Source of the DNA: RZYP01 sp050256135
GTDB lineage: Bacteria; Bacillota; Negativicutes; Acidaminococcales; Acidaminococcaceae
Direction of reading: 5' to 3'
Length of the DNA: 40,868 bases
Assembly (NCBI GenBank): GCA_050256135.1
Contig: JBFWIF010000008.1
Location: 1 to 40,868 of the forward strand
Part shown: piece by piece, positions 1-7,902 of the stretch
Position numbering within the stretch: the stretch's first letter is position 1
How the letters are laid out: the number at the start of each line of letters is the position of its first letter
Translations under genes and position numbers: made by a program
The notes under the pieces: model-generated
Database searches by the model: none
What the model was told of the DNA's origin: nothing
Seen by the model: only the letters and a program-made list of their open reading frames with translations

Positions 1-167
1 GGCAAAGATTGCAAAGTACGTTTGGCAGTAAGAAAGAATTGGCAGCGAACAAAGAATTAAACTGGATTGCTGCTATTGATTTTAAGAAAATGAATGAAAC
101 TCCGTTGAAAAAAATAAGATTGCTACGCAGTATTCAAAAAAGAATAATTCGCTTGTTGCAATCATAA
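1..167 (+). CDS. C-terminal fragment of an unknown protein
   Basis: An open frame enters from the left edge (codons in phase with position 3) and stops with TAA at 165-167, giving about 54 residues. The tail is lysine/arginine-rich (ending RIIRLLQS) and has no motif I recognise. A strong hairpin terminator follows at 211-243, which fits a genuine gene end. The product cannot be assigned from this fragment; it could be the tail of an envelope or glycan enzyme, but that is only a guess. Confidence 0.4.
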   Translation, partial: QRLQSTFGSKKELAANKELNWIAAIDFKKMNETPLKKIRLLRSIQKRIIRLLQS

Positions 168-210
168 AGAATTTTGGGTTAATGTAAATATGAGTTTTGG
201 TACCCAAAAG

Positions 211-243
211 AAACCCGCAAGGAGAAAGTTCCTTGCGGGTTTT
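211..243. terminator. Bidirectional intrinsic terminator
   Basis: A 13-bp stem (AAACCCGCAAGGA / TCCTTGCGGGTTT) with a 6-nt loop is followed by T-rich sequence on both strands. It lies between the gene fragment ending at 167 and the minus-strand hydrolase ending at 251, so it can serve both convergent transcripts. Confidence 0.8.
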
Positions 244-250
244 CAGCTTT

Positions 251-997
251 TCAATTTATATGCAGAAAGGTTAAGGCTATATTTCTGAATTTGTCTTTAG
301 CGGTCCACATGAGCGGGTGGTCGCCATCATTTACGAGGTAAAGTTCCGCTTTTTCAACTTGGCGGCACATGTCAAGCAGGGTTTCGCCAAAATATGGTAC
401 ATATTCTTCTTCCTGCAATCCACCGCAAAAGAGAACCGGGCAGGTGACATCGTCAAGTATATCTCTAAAGACATGTCCGTTAGCAGCAATATCAAGCATT
501 ATATAATTGTCTTTCTGAACGACTTCAAACCAATCATCACCGTGAGCTTTTTTCCAAAACTCTATTTGTGCCTTGTCCGGAATATTGCGTGTTTCTACAC
601 ATAAGCGCAGCATATCATCATATTCGTAATCGGTTAACTCACTGTCTGCGATAATAGATACTACCTTTTCCGGATATCTTGCTGCCAACAGCATGGCAAC
701 CGCAGCGCCTCCGCTGCAACCTATAATATGAGCAGAGTTCTGCCCTAGATATTTGATCAGGTTGGCGGTATCTTCGGCAGCCTCTGACCACCATTCACGC
801 GTCCAGTCCTGTAGTCTGTCAGATTTACCAGTGCCCCAAAAATCAAGGGAAACCGTATGGAAGTATTTGCTGAAATATTCTATGTCATCAGTATGGTTGG
901 CAGAAGAAGCCGTGTTGCCAGGGAGAATCAAAAGAAAATCGCCTGTGCCTTTTTCGATGTAATGTAATTTATGACCATTGCTGTAAAAGTATGGCAT
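251..997 (-). CDS. Alpha/beta-fold hydrolase
   Basis: A 248-residue single-domain alpha/beta hydrolase. The nucleophile elbow GCSGGAA (Ser about residue 95) and a C-terminal NDGDHPLMW segment supplying the catalytic His are visible; LPGNTASS near residue 26 fits the oxyanion-hole loop. There is no signal peptide, so it is probably cytoplasmic. Family members hydrolyse esters, lactones or C-C bonds, and the substrate cannot be read from the sequence. The start is supported by a GAGGTGA ribosome site about 6 nt upstream of ATG. It stands alone, convergent with the fragment to its left and divergent from the ferredoxin. Confidence 0.85.
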   Translation of the reverse strand: MPYFYSNGHKLHYIEKGTGDFLLILPGNTASSANHTDDIEYFSKYFHTVSLDFWGTGKSDRLQDWTREWWSEAAEDTANLIKYLGQNSAHIIGCSGGAAVAMLLAARYPEKVVSIIADSELTDYEYDDMLRLCVETRNIPDKAQIEFWKKAHGDDWFEVVQKDNYIMLDIAANGHVFRDILDDVTCPVLFCGGLQEEEYVPYFGETLLDMCRQVEKAELYLVNDGDHPLMWTAKDKFRNIALTFLHIN

Positions 998-1357
998 GTT
1001 GTTTCACCTCATTTGTTGAAGAGCGTTGTAGTTGGCGGCTAAAAAATCTACGCCGTACGCAATCTTATTGAGTGGTCAATTGCTAGATTGGCTTTAGCAT
1101 TGTTTGCAATGCTTGGCAGACCAGTGTCCAGATTGTAATCTTGATTTAAGTATATTGTTCCACGCAAATTAAAAAAAATCCTGCTATTGTTCAAGGTCTT
1201 ATTAAGTAAGAGAAGAGGAAAATGCAAGGAATAATACAGAATATTCTAAAATAACTGTAATAATTATGCAATTCAAGTTATAATGTAATAAAGACGTTTA
1301 GCTGCTCATAATATTCCAAGTGCTATTTTAACTTTACTTTTGACGGGAGTGAATGAT
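998..1357. other. Intergenic region, divergent promoters
   Basis: This 360-bp gap separates the divergent hydrolase and ferredoxin genes. The clearest signal is a TATAAT at 1279-1284 reading towards the ferredoxin; the matching -35 (around 1256-1261) is weak. I see no RNA gene, riboswitch or small reading frame with a ribosome site. Confidence 0.4.
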
Positions 1358-1582
1358 GTGGAAAAAGTAACAGTCGAGAGAGATGTTTGTATTGGCTGCG
1401 GTGCATGTTGGGGAACTTGTCCGGAGGTCTTTGAACAGAATAAAGATGATGGATTAAGCCAAATTGTGACAGACTTGCAGATTGACGGAGAAATAGGAGA
1501 GGGCAGGATGGAAGAAACTTTGGAGGAGTGTGTGAGACAGGCTGCTGATGGCTGTCCCGTCTCAGCAATAATTTTAGAGTGA
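1358..1582 (+). CDS. Ferredoxin, single [4Fe-4S]
   Basis: A 74-residue electron carrier. The N-terminal half holds CIGCGACWGTCPE (three cluster ligands) and the C-terminal half DGCPVSAI (fourth ligand), so one [4Fe-4S] cluster is expected. An extra Cys in EECVRQ may form a disulphide, as in some single-cluster ferredoxins. I chose GTG 1358 because GGGAG lies about 8 nt upstream; an in-frame TTG at 1340 has no ribosome site in front. It is a monocistronic gene and a likely partner for oxidoreductases such as the Kor complex encoded elsewhere in the window, though that pairing is only inferred. Confidence 0.88.
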   Translation: MEKVTVERDVCIGCGACWGTCPEVFEQNKDDGLSQIVTDLQIDGEIGEGRMEETLEECVRQAADGCPVSAIILE

Positions 1583-1726
1583 TGTGCTCCCCGGTTTTTT
1601 TAGTAAATTAGGTAAAAAATACGAAAACTTGCTATTTCAATCTTGCAGGCATACAATTATGGTAGCTGTTAAGTGTTTTTTAGCGAAACAGCAAGGCTCA
1701 AAATAGCCGCAATAAAAGTCTTAATA

Positions 1727-1755
1727 TTGCCGGTTATTTGTAAATGGCCGATACT
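1727..1755 (+). promoter_or_regulatory. Probable promoter of the peroxiredoxin gene
   Basis: TTGCCG (1727-1732) and GATACT (1750-1755) are 17 bp apart, each matching 4 of 6 sigma-A consensus positions. The site lies in the 206-bp gap upstream of the peroxiredoxin start. Confidence 0.4.
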
Positions 1756-1788
1756 TATTTTTATAAGCGTCGTTAGGAGGTAATGCTG

Positions 1789-2244
1789 TTGGAAAATATC
1801 ATAAAAGCTGGTGAAAAAGCGCCAAATTTTACTTTGAAGGATCAAAGCGGCGCAGATATTGCTTTAAGTGATTTTCATGGTAAGAAGGTTTTACTGTCCT
1901 GGCATCCATTGGCTTGGACTTCGGTTTGTACTGATCAGATGAGGGATTTGGAAAGAAACTACAAACGCTTTGAAGAAAAAGGCGTAGTTGTCTTGGGGAT
2001 GAGTGTGGATTCGGCACCTTCAAAATCAGCATGGGCAAAAATTTTGTTGCTCAATAATGTAAGGATTCTTGCTGATTTTCATCCACTGGGTAAAGTGGCA
2101 AAGGCATATGGTGTCTTCAGTGAAGAATATGGTGCTTCGAAAAGAGTAAATGTTCTTATTGATGAAAAGGGCATTGTAAGCTGGGTAAAAAAATATGAAA
2201 TTCGTACGCTGCCAGATGTAGAAGAGGTTATAGCGCAGTTGTAA
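1789..2244 (+). CDS. Peroxiredoxin (AhpC/TSA, Bcp/AhpE-like)
   Basis: A thioredoxin-fold peroxidase of about 151 residues that reduces peroxides with a redox-active Cys. The catalytic motif P-x3-T-x2-C is present as PLAWTSVC (Cys about residue 47). No obvious CxxC or close second Cys follows, which suggests a 1-Cys or AhpE-like mechanism. An AGGAGG at 1775-1780 is only 2 nt from an ATG at 1783 but 8 nt from the in-frame TTG at 1789, so I prefer TTG; the ATG adds two residues. The gene is monocistronic and ends at a strong terminator. Oxidative-stress protection suits an anaerobe. Confidence 0.88.
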   Translation: MENIIKAGEKAPNFTLKDQSGADIALSDFHGKKVLLSWHPLAWTSVCTDQMRDLERNYKRFEEKGVVVLGMSVDSAPSKSAWAKILLLNNVRILADFHPLGKVAKAYGVFSEEYGASKRVNVLIDEKGIVSWVKKYEIRTLPDVEEVIAQL

Positions 2245-2256
2245 AAGCTCAAACGG

Positions 2257-2287
2257 AATACCGAGGCTAAAAACCTCGGTATTTTTG
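2257..2287 (+). terminator. Intrinsic terminator after peroxiredoxin
   Basis: A 10-bp stem (AATACCGAGG / CCTCGGTATT) with a CTAAAAA loop is followed by TTTGTTT. Confidence 0.85.
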
Positions 2288-2390
2288 TTTCTAAACTAAA
2301 AAAACGTTCAATTTTCTACCTTTTTACCGAAGAGTATATTATAATTAGACATAATTATTGAGCATTGATAAGGGTCATGGTGTATTCATT

Positions 2391-2822
2391 ATGAAGAAAA
2401 TTATTTATTTACTTTTAAGTATATTGATCATCGGTTTTATTTTCGGCAATTCAATGATGGATGCCGTCGATTCCAACAGTGAAAGCAGGTTTTTGACAGC
2501 TTTTGTGCAGAATATTTTAAATTGGCTCGGTTTTCATGTGCCGATAGCAGAATTGCATCATGTCATCAGAAAATGTGCTCATTTTACGGAATTTGCGCTG
2601 GAGTCATTTTTTGTCGCCAAGACGTTATCTGTTTTCAGGGTGCGGCAGCAGACATTGTTTCCATATGTTTTACTGATAGGCTTGCTGACGGCAGTAATCG
2701 ACGAAAATATCCAGCTTTACAGCATTGGCCGTTCTGGGCAGGTAAGCGATATTTTGCTGGATTTCAGCGGTACCATAACAGGAATAATTCTAGCGCTGCT
2801 GATTGGTCTCAACAGACGATAA
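2391..2822 (+). CDS. VanZ-like membrane protein
   Basis: A 143-residue protein with an N-terminal hydrophobic segment and two to three further membrane segments. It carries the VanZ-family signatures RKCAHFTEFA in the middle and DENIQLYSIGRSGQVSD with the trailing D..G near the C-terminus. VanZ gives low-level teicoplanin resistance in enterococci, but the biochemical role of most relatives is unknown. I chose ATG 2391 (MKKIIYLLLS); an in-frame TTG at 2358 adds a non-hydrophobic leader and has no ribosome site. A TATAAT at 2340-2345 is a possible -10 element. The next gene starts 48 bp downstream. Confidence 0.8.
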   Translation: MKKIIYLLLSILIIGFIFGNSMMDAVDSNSESRFLTAFVQNILNWLGFHVPIAELHHVIRKCAHFTEFALESFFVAKTLSVFRVRQQTLFPYVLLIGLLTAVIDENIQLYSIGRSGQVSDILLDFSGTITGIILALLIGLNRR

Positions 2823-2870
2823 TAAATATTTGCATATAAACAATAAGCGAATTTATAGGGGGTATAAAGC

Positions 2871-3194
2871 ATGACAGAAAGTGTTAAGCAGGAGGAACGT
2901 GAAATAGGTGAAGCGGAATTTTTAGAAATTGCTACAGTCATTCGTGAGAAAATAAAAAAATCACCGGAATTGAAACAGGATGGAAAAACCGCTACTCTGG
3001 AAGTGCTGGATGCTATTATCAGGTCAGTACAAGCGCACGGCGTGCAACAACATGGTCTCACTAAGAAAAAGAAACAGATCGCGCTTACCGTTTTCGAAAA
3101 GATGGCCAAAGCGGAAGGTAATACAGAAGAAGAAAAAGCAGTTTTTAATTCTCTGGTTTTTATTACATTCCAGGGTATTGTGCAGGCCAAATAG
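2871..3194 (+). CDS. Hypothetical protein, 107 aa
   Basis: I do not recognise this protein. It is 107 residues, soluble, rich in Lys and Glu, and predicted mostly helical, with a basic TKKKKQ stretch near residue 66. It has no Cys and no membrane segment. A strong GGGGG ribosome site lies just before ATG 2871, and the AlaX gene begins 26 bp after its stop, so it is probably co-transcribed with VanZ upstream and AlaX downstream. Its function is unknown. Confidence 0.7.
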   Translation: MTESVKQEEREIGEAEFLEIATVIREKIKKSPELKQDGKTATLEVLDAIIRSVQAHGVQQHGLTKKKKQIALTVFEKMAKAEGNTEEEKAVFNSLVFITFQGIVQAK

Positions 3195-3220
3195 AATAAG
3201 CAGCTTTGAGGGGGGCTGAG

Positions 3221-4408
3221 ATGTTGCGAACTACAGAGAAGTTATATGAAAATGATTCCTTATTAAAAGAATGTCATGCCAAAGTTATTGCATGCAATAA
3301 AAGAGAAAAGGGATACGAGGTTGTGCTTGATAGAACAGTCATTTTTCCTGAAGGTGGCGGCCAGCCAAGTGACAAGGGCTGGATTAACGGTGTAACCGTA
3401 ATTCATGCCTCGGAGAAAGATGGATATGTTTTGCATTATTGCCAAGAAGCATTAGCGGTAGATGACGAAGTTATTGTAAAACTAGACTGGAGCGGGCGTC
3501 TCGACCATATGCAGCAGCATTGTGGCGAACATTTGCTGTCTTATGCTTTTTGGAAACTTTTCGGCGTCAATAACATTGGTTTTCACATGAATGAACAATC
3601 AGTTTTTATTGATCTTGATCAAGATCTTAGTGCAGAAGAAGTAGTGCAGGCTGAAGATTTTGTTAATGCTGAAATCTGGGAAAATAAACCGGTTATTGTA
3701 AGTTACGCTGTTGCGGAAGAGGTGGTTGACCGTGAGATGCGTAAGAAGAACGACAATATCAAGGGAATGTTGCGTATTGTTGCTGTTGAGCATGGGGATT
3801 GCTGCACCTGTTGTGGAACGCACCCTCCTGCTACCGGCATGGTAGGGATCGTAAAAATTATCGGATTTGACAGGCATCGCGGTGGTATGCGTGTTGAATT
3901 TGTTTGTGGCAGGAGAGCATTATTAGATGCTCGCCGCAAATATGAAGCGATTTTGGAAGCTAATGCGTTGCTTTCGGTTAAACCTGAAGAAGTGCCGGAA
4001 GCAGTCAGAAAGTTAAAAGAAGAACTATCGGAAATTAGCATAAAATTAAAAAACAGGACACTTGAACTCTATCAGTATCGCAAAGAAGGACTAATGGCAA
4101 ATGCCTCAGTTGATGTTAGCGGTATACGCTTTGTGCTGGTTGTTGAAGAAGATTGTACGGCAAAAGAAGCTAAACTTTTTGCTCAGGCCATTACGAATGA
4201 TGAGGAACGGATTACTGCAGGTATTTTTTATCGTGGCGAAGAAAGAATTAATTATGTTTTTATGAGTGCGGCGGGCGGTAGGGATTGCAAATTACTTTGT
4301 CAAAAGGTCAATCAGCTTTTGGGGGGCAAGGGCGGCGGTAATGCAGTGTTTGCTCAAGGAAGTGCTGCCGATATTAGCGATTGGCGCAAAAAAATATTAG
4401 ATTTGTAA
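3221..4408 (+). CDS. AlaX-type alanyl-tRNA editing protein with DHHA1 domain
   Basis: A free-standing, about 395-residue relative of the AlaRS editing and C-terminal domains that hydrolyses mischarged aminoacyl-tRNA(Ala). The N-terminal part has FPEGGGQPSD, the metal motif HCGEH (near residue 101; HTGQH is common in the family) and CTCCGTHPPATG, giving the zinc site HxxxH...CxxxH. The C-terminal part (about 290-395) is a DHHA1-like domain ending LLGGKGGGNAVFAQG. ATG 3221 has a GAGGGGGG ribosome site; an in-frame TTG at 3206 lies inside that site. The Cys and Glu within HCGEH are departures from the usual motif worth noting. Confidence 0.9.
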   Translation: MLRTTEKLYENDSLLKECHAKVIACNKREKGYEVVLDRTVIFPEGGGQPSDKGWINGVTVIHASEKDGYVLHYCQEALAVDDEVIVKLDWSGRLDHMQQHCGEHLLSYAFWKLFGVNNIGFHMNEQSVFIDLDQDLSAEEVVQAEDFVNAEIWENKPVIVSYAVAEEVVDREMRKKNDNIKGMLRIVAVEHGDCCTCCGTHPPATGMVGIVKIIGFDRHRGGMRVEFVCGRRALLDARRKYEAILEANALLSVKPEEVPEAVRKLKEELSEISIKLKNRTLELYQYRKEGLMANASVDVSGIRFVLVVEEDCTAKEAKLFAQAITNDEERITAGIFYRGEERINYVFMSAAGGRDCKLLCQKVNQLLGGKGGGNAVFAQGSAADISDWRKKILDL

Positions 4409-4519
4409 AGCATTTTCTGATTAGAAAATACAAATGAATTATTTGTTGTTTGTAGTTGCTTTGATAAATACTTCTATAGCTGATGAAGGTTGAAAATGAT
4501 AATGGAGGCAGGGGTTGCA

Positions 4520-5536
4520 ATGTTATCTAATCTAGAACAAAAACCACGTTTATCGATAATTGTTCCCGTTTATAATGTTGAACGGTATCTGCCAAAATGC
4601 ATTGAATCAATATTGGCACAAACCTTTCAGAATTATGAACTGATTTTGATTAATGATGGTTCCACTGATAATGGTGGTAGTATTTGCGATGAATATGCTG
4701 AAAGGGATAACAGAATAAGGGTAATCCATCAAACTAACAGTGGCTTAAGTGTAGTTCGGAATATTGGCCTGGAAAATGCCATTGGTGAATATGTTGCTTT
4801 TGTCGATTCAGATGATTGGATTGAACCTGATACGTATGAGTCTGTTTTCGACTTTTTAATCAGCAATGATTTGAAAATAGTTTGTTTTGATTTTTATGTC
4901 GAACATACTAATAGAAAATATTGCAGACCTCTGTATGATTCAGAAAAGTTATTTATGGGCAAAGAAGCCGTTAATGAGATTTTAAGGGAAAGAATTGATA
5001 ATGCTGTTTGGGACAAAGTTTATCGCAGGAGTCTGTTTGAGGGAATAAAATATCCAGCAGGTAAATTTTTTGAAGATGTGGCGACAACATATAAGGTTTT
5101 GGCAAAGTCAGATAGGACTGGCTATTTAAATAAACCTTTGTACCATTATATAAAACGGCAAAATTCTATAACAGGAGCTTCCTTTCATTCCAGAAAGCGC
5201 TGGGATAGATTTTTAGCACATCTGGAGAGAATTAAATTTGCTGAAAATAACGATTTGCCAGTAGTGGAAGAGTGTTATGCTCATGCTACGCGTGAAGCAT
5301 TATCGGCAATGACGGCAAATTATACTGATAATGCGCTAACTGAGGAAGAAGTCAGAACAATAAGCAGATTTATTAGCGAGAATAAAGATAAATTTAATGC
5401 AGGAATGCTAAAAGGAAAAATAAGAATATTCTTATTTTTCCAAGATAAAATGCCTGTTTTTCACAAAATGTATTCACGGCTGTCTTACCTTTTCAAAAAA
5501 TCAAAGATAATGAGGAGACTGCATTTTGAAAAGTAA
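4520..5536 (+). CDS. Glycosyltransferase family 2
   Basis: A 338-residue GT-A inverting glycosyltransferase. Visible motifs are LSIIVPVYNVERYLPKCI at the N-terminus, INDGSTDNG, a nucleotide/metal site FVDSDDWIEP near residue 96, and FFEDVATTYK in the acceptor half. It transfers a sugar from a nucleotide donor to a surface-glycan intermediate at the cytoplasmic face. ATG 4520 follows GGAGG and AGGGG sites; ATG 4496 is an alternative. It opens a four-gene operon: its last 11 bases overlap the next gene. Base composition is visibly AT-rich compared with the later metabolic genes, common in surface-glycan loci. Confidence 0.9.
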   Translation: MLSNLEQKPRLSIIVPVYNVERYLPKCIESILAQTFQNYELILINDGSTDNGGSICDEYAERDNRIRVIHQTNSGLSVVRNIGLENAIGEYVAFVDSDDWIEPDTYESVFDFLISNDLKIVCFDFYVEHTNRKYCRPLYDSEKLFMGKEAVNEILRERIDNAVWDKVYRRSLFEGIKYPAGKFFEDVATTYKVLAKSDRTGYLNKPLYHYIKRQNSITGASFHSRKRWDRFLAHLERIKFAENNDLPVVEECYAHATREALSAMTANYTDNALTEEEVRTISRFISENKDKFNAGMLKGKIRIFLFFQDKMPVFHKMYSRLSYLFKKSKIMRRLHFEK

Positions 5537-6770
5537 AATAACGGTATATAAAGTTCTCGTAAGTGATAATAAAATTTCTTATAACTGGCTGGTTGAAGGA
5601 GACATCAAAGAATGCTTCAAAATATCTGAACCTTTATTTTATGAATATAGTTCTCGTATCGGAAACGTTCCGGAGAGTATAGCTGTTCTGCCTCTGTTAT
5701 GCAATATTATCCCAATTGTATGGCTTTACGATGCAGAGCTTATTGTAAATGAAGTAGATGAGACATTCTTTAGGAGTCTAACTGAGGTCAAAAAAAGTTT
5801 TGTTGCAATGTATCCAATGCTAGCATTCAAGGGTAATATCTTAGTCAACAGGTTAGTTGCCAATAGAATGCCAACTGCAACAAGCAAAACAGCAGTATTT
5901 TTCAGTGGCGGGGTAGATTCTAATTTTACCTTGATTAACCACCTGGAGGAGCATCCTGCTTTAATAACTTTAATCGGAGCAGATGTTGATATAAATGACA
6001 GATGCGGAACTGAGGCTTTAAAGCAACTTATGTATAAAGCAAGCAGCCAATACGATCTTGATTCAGTGTATGTCTCATCTTCTTTTAGAAGATGTTTGAA
6101 TTATCGAAAGTTAGATGCCAAGGTAGCTGCTTCCCCGAATGGTTACTGGGGAGGATTTCAACATGGCATGGCTATTTGCGGTCAGGCCTTTCCATATGCT
6201 TATGAAAAGGGAATAGAAAGAATTTATATCGCTTCTTCTAGATGGGTGCACGATAAGGATTTTCACGCATGGGGTTCTGCACCGGAGATTGATAGTAATC
6301 TGAAGTTTGCTGCAGGCTGTGTTATTCACGACGGCTATTATGAGTATAACCGGCAAGACAAGGTTAAGTATATTAGTGAATATTTAGAACGGACAGGCCA
6401 AAATATAGATATACATGTTTGTTGGGAAACAAGCGGCGGTGAAAATTGTTGTTGCTGTGAGAAGTGTTTTAGGACAATGTTTGAGTTGCTGCTTGTGGGT
6501 GCGGATCCAAACAGATATGGTTTTCGCTATACGCCGAAAACAGGCTTAATTATGGAAAAATATTTTCAGCATGTTTTAATTATTCACGACGCTGTGCGGG
6601 AGCGGTGGATTGAAATGCAGAAAAAATATCTTGATGACAAATGCATTTTGATTGATGATCAAAGTTTCCAATGGCTGAAAACTTTCGATTTTAATAAGGA
6701 AAATGCAGACAAAATTCGCTTGCTGAGAAGTTTGTGGAAAAATGGATTGAGAAGATTTTCAGCTCGATAA
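5526..6770 (+). CDS. PP-loop ATP pyrophosphatase with QueC-like zinc motif
   Basis: A 414-residue protein. A PP-loop FFSGGVDSNF (SGGxDS at 127-132) shows an adenylating ATP pyrophosphatase. At 299-314 four Cys follow C-x8-C-x2-C-x2-C (C299, C308, C311, C314), the spacing of the zinc site of 7-cyano-7-deazaguanine synthase QueC; C309 and C310 are extra. The about 120-residue N-terminal extension matches nothing I know. No other queuosine genes are nearby, so the role is probably carboxylate activation or amidation of a glycan or its precursor (inference). TTG 5526 has GAGGAG 8 nt upstream and overlaps the glycosyltransferase stop. N-acetyl-sugar amidotransferases are an alternative kinship. 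Confidence 0.75.
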   Translation: MKSKITVYKVLVSDNKISYNWLVEGDIKECFKISEPLFYEYSSRIGNVPESIAVLPLLCNIIPIVWLYDAELIVNEVDETFFRSLTEVKKSFVAMYPMLAFKGNILVNRLVANRMPTATSKTAVFFSGGVDSNFTLINHLEEHPALITLIGADVDINDRCGTEALKQLMYKASSQYDLDSVYVSSSFRRCLNYRKLDAKVAASPNGYWGGFQHGMAICGQAFPYAYEKGIERIYIASSRWVHDKDFHAWGSAPEIDSNLKFAAGCVIHDGYYEYNRQDKVKYISEYLERTGQNIDIHVCWETSGGENCCCCEKCFRTMFELLLVGADPNRYGFRYTPKTGLIMEKYFQHVLIIHDAVRERWIEMQKKYLDDKCILIDDQSFQWLKTFDFNKENADKIRLLRSLWKNGLRRFSAR

Positions 6771-6819
6771 AGCAAGCTAATTGAGACGATAACATAATGT
6801 AGGTACGGAGGTATTTTTG

Positions 6820-7902
6820 ATGAGCTTTTTGCATAATCTAAAGATATTGACACGGCCTTGGCGGCGAAAAGTTCGTAACTTTGTATTAAGGAATAAATAC
6901 TTGAAAGCATTGGAAAACAAGTTTGCCGACAATGAGAACAGACGGTTCATTCTGTTGTTGACACCTGAGCATGGTAATCTAGGAGATCACGCTATTACAA
7001 TGGGTGAAATTAAAATGCTTGGAGAGGTGGCACCGGAAAGTAAGATTATTGAAATCTCTGAAAGAACGTATGAGTATTGCAAAACAGATTTAAAAAAATT
7101 AATTAGGAAAGATGATGTGCTTTTTATACAGGGAGGTGGCTTTTTCGGCAGCCTTTATCCAGAAAGTCACAAGTTGCGGCGTGAAATTATTGCAAGTTAT
7201 CCTAATAACAGAATAATTTGCTTGCCGGTGAGTATCTATTATTCTGCCGATAATATTGGTAATCATTGTTTAATATCTGATAAAGAAGTGTTTAATGCTC
7301 ATAAGTATTTGACGGTTATGACAAGAGATATGGACAGTTATCTTTTGGCAGCAACGCAATTTGAGAAGAGTTCAGTAAGCCTGTCACCAGATTGTGCGCT
7401 GGCCGGTGAATTTAATGAAACCGACGATATCGACAGAGAAGGTATTTTATTTATTTGGCGCAATGATAAAGAAAAAATATTGCGAGACAGTTGTTTGCAA
7501 GGAATAGTAAAAATACTCCCGGATGATATTGCGCACGAAATTATTGATAATGTAGTAAAGAAAAAATTTGATGCCACAAATAGAAAAGAAGCTGTTCTGC
7601 AACAATTAAAAAGAATAAGTAAAGCAAAATTGGTTATAACCGACCGTTTTCATGGTGTTGTTTTCGCTGTTTTGACCAACACTCCTGTCATTGCATATGC
7701 TTCATTGGATACTAAAATCACGTCTGGCATGAAATGGTTTCAAGAATCTGACTGTGTATATTTAGCAAATGAAGAAGATGATATAAGTGGTGTAGTGAGA
7801 AATTTTCTAAGCATTTCTCCTAAAACAAAAATCAATAATAAACTCAGGGAAATTTTGTTTAATAAAGTCAGTGAAGAACTAAGTAAGAGGTATTTTATAT
7901 AA
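6820..7902 (+). CDS. Polysaccharide pyruvyl transferase family protein
   Basis: A 360-residue member of the CsaB/ExoV-type family, which adds ketal-linked pyruvate from phosphoenolpyruvate to sugars, although several members do other chemistry. Family marks are HGNLGDHAITMGE near residue 51, DVLFIQGGGFFGS near 99 and ITDRFHGVVFA near 266. ATG 6820 has GGAGG at 6807-6811; a TTG directly in front is a poorer start. It lies 49 bp after the PP-loop gene and its stop overlaps the next start by one base (TAATG), so all are probably translated from one mRNA. Pyruvylation would give the glycan a negative charge or an S-layer anchor. Confidence 0.85.
   Translation: MSFLHNLKILTRPWRRKVRNFVLRNKYLKALENKFADNENRRFILLLTPEHGNLGDHAITMGEIKMLGEVAPESKIIEISERTYEYCKTDLKKLIRKDDVLFIQGGGFFGSLYPESHKLRREIIASYPNNRIICLPVSIYYSADNIGNHCLISDKEVFNAHKYLTVMTRDMDSYLLAATQFEKSSVSLSPDCALAGEFNETDDIDREGILFIWRNDKEKILRDSCLQGIVKILPDDIAHEIIDNVVKKKFDATNRKEAVLQQLKRISKAKLVITDRFHGVVFAVLTNTPVIAYASLDTKITSGMKWFQESDCVYLANEEDDISGVVRNFLSISPKTKINNKLREILFNKVSEELSKRYFI

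Noticed and set aside
2717..3190. 157-codon minus-strand frame across VanZ end and the small unknown gene
   Set aside because: It covers two plus-strand genes with good ribosome sites and has no recognisable product of its own.
5526..6770. Queuosine biosynthesis gene queC proper
   Set aside because: It is about twice QueC length, has a large unrelated N-terminal part and sits in a glycan operon without queD or queE.
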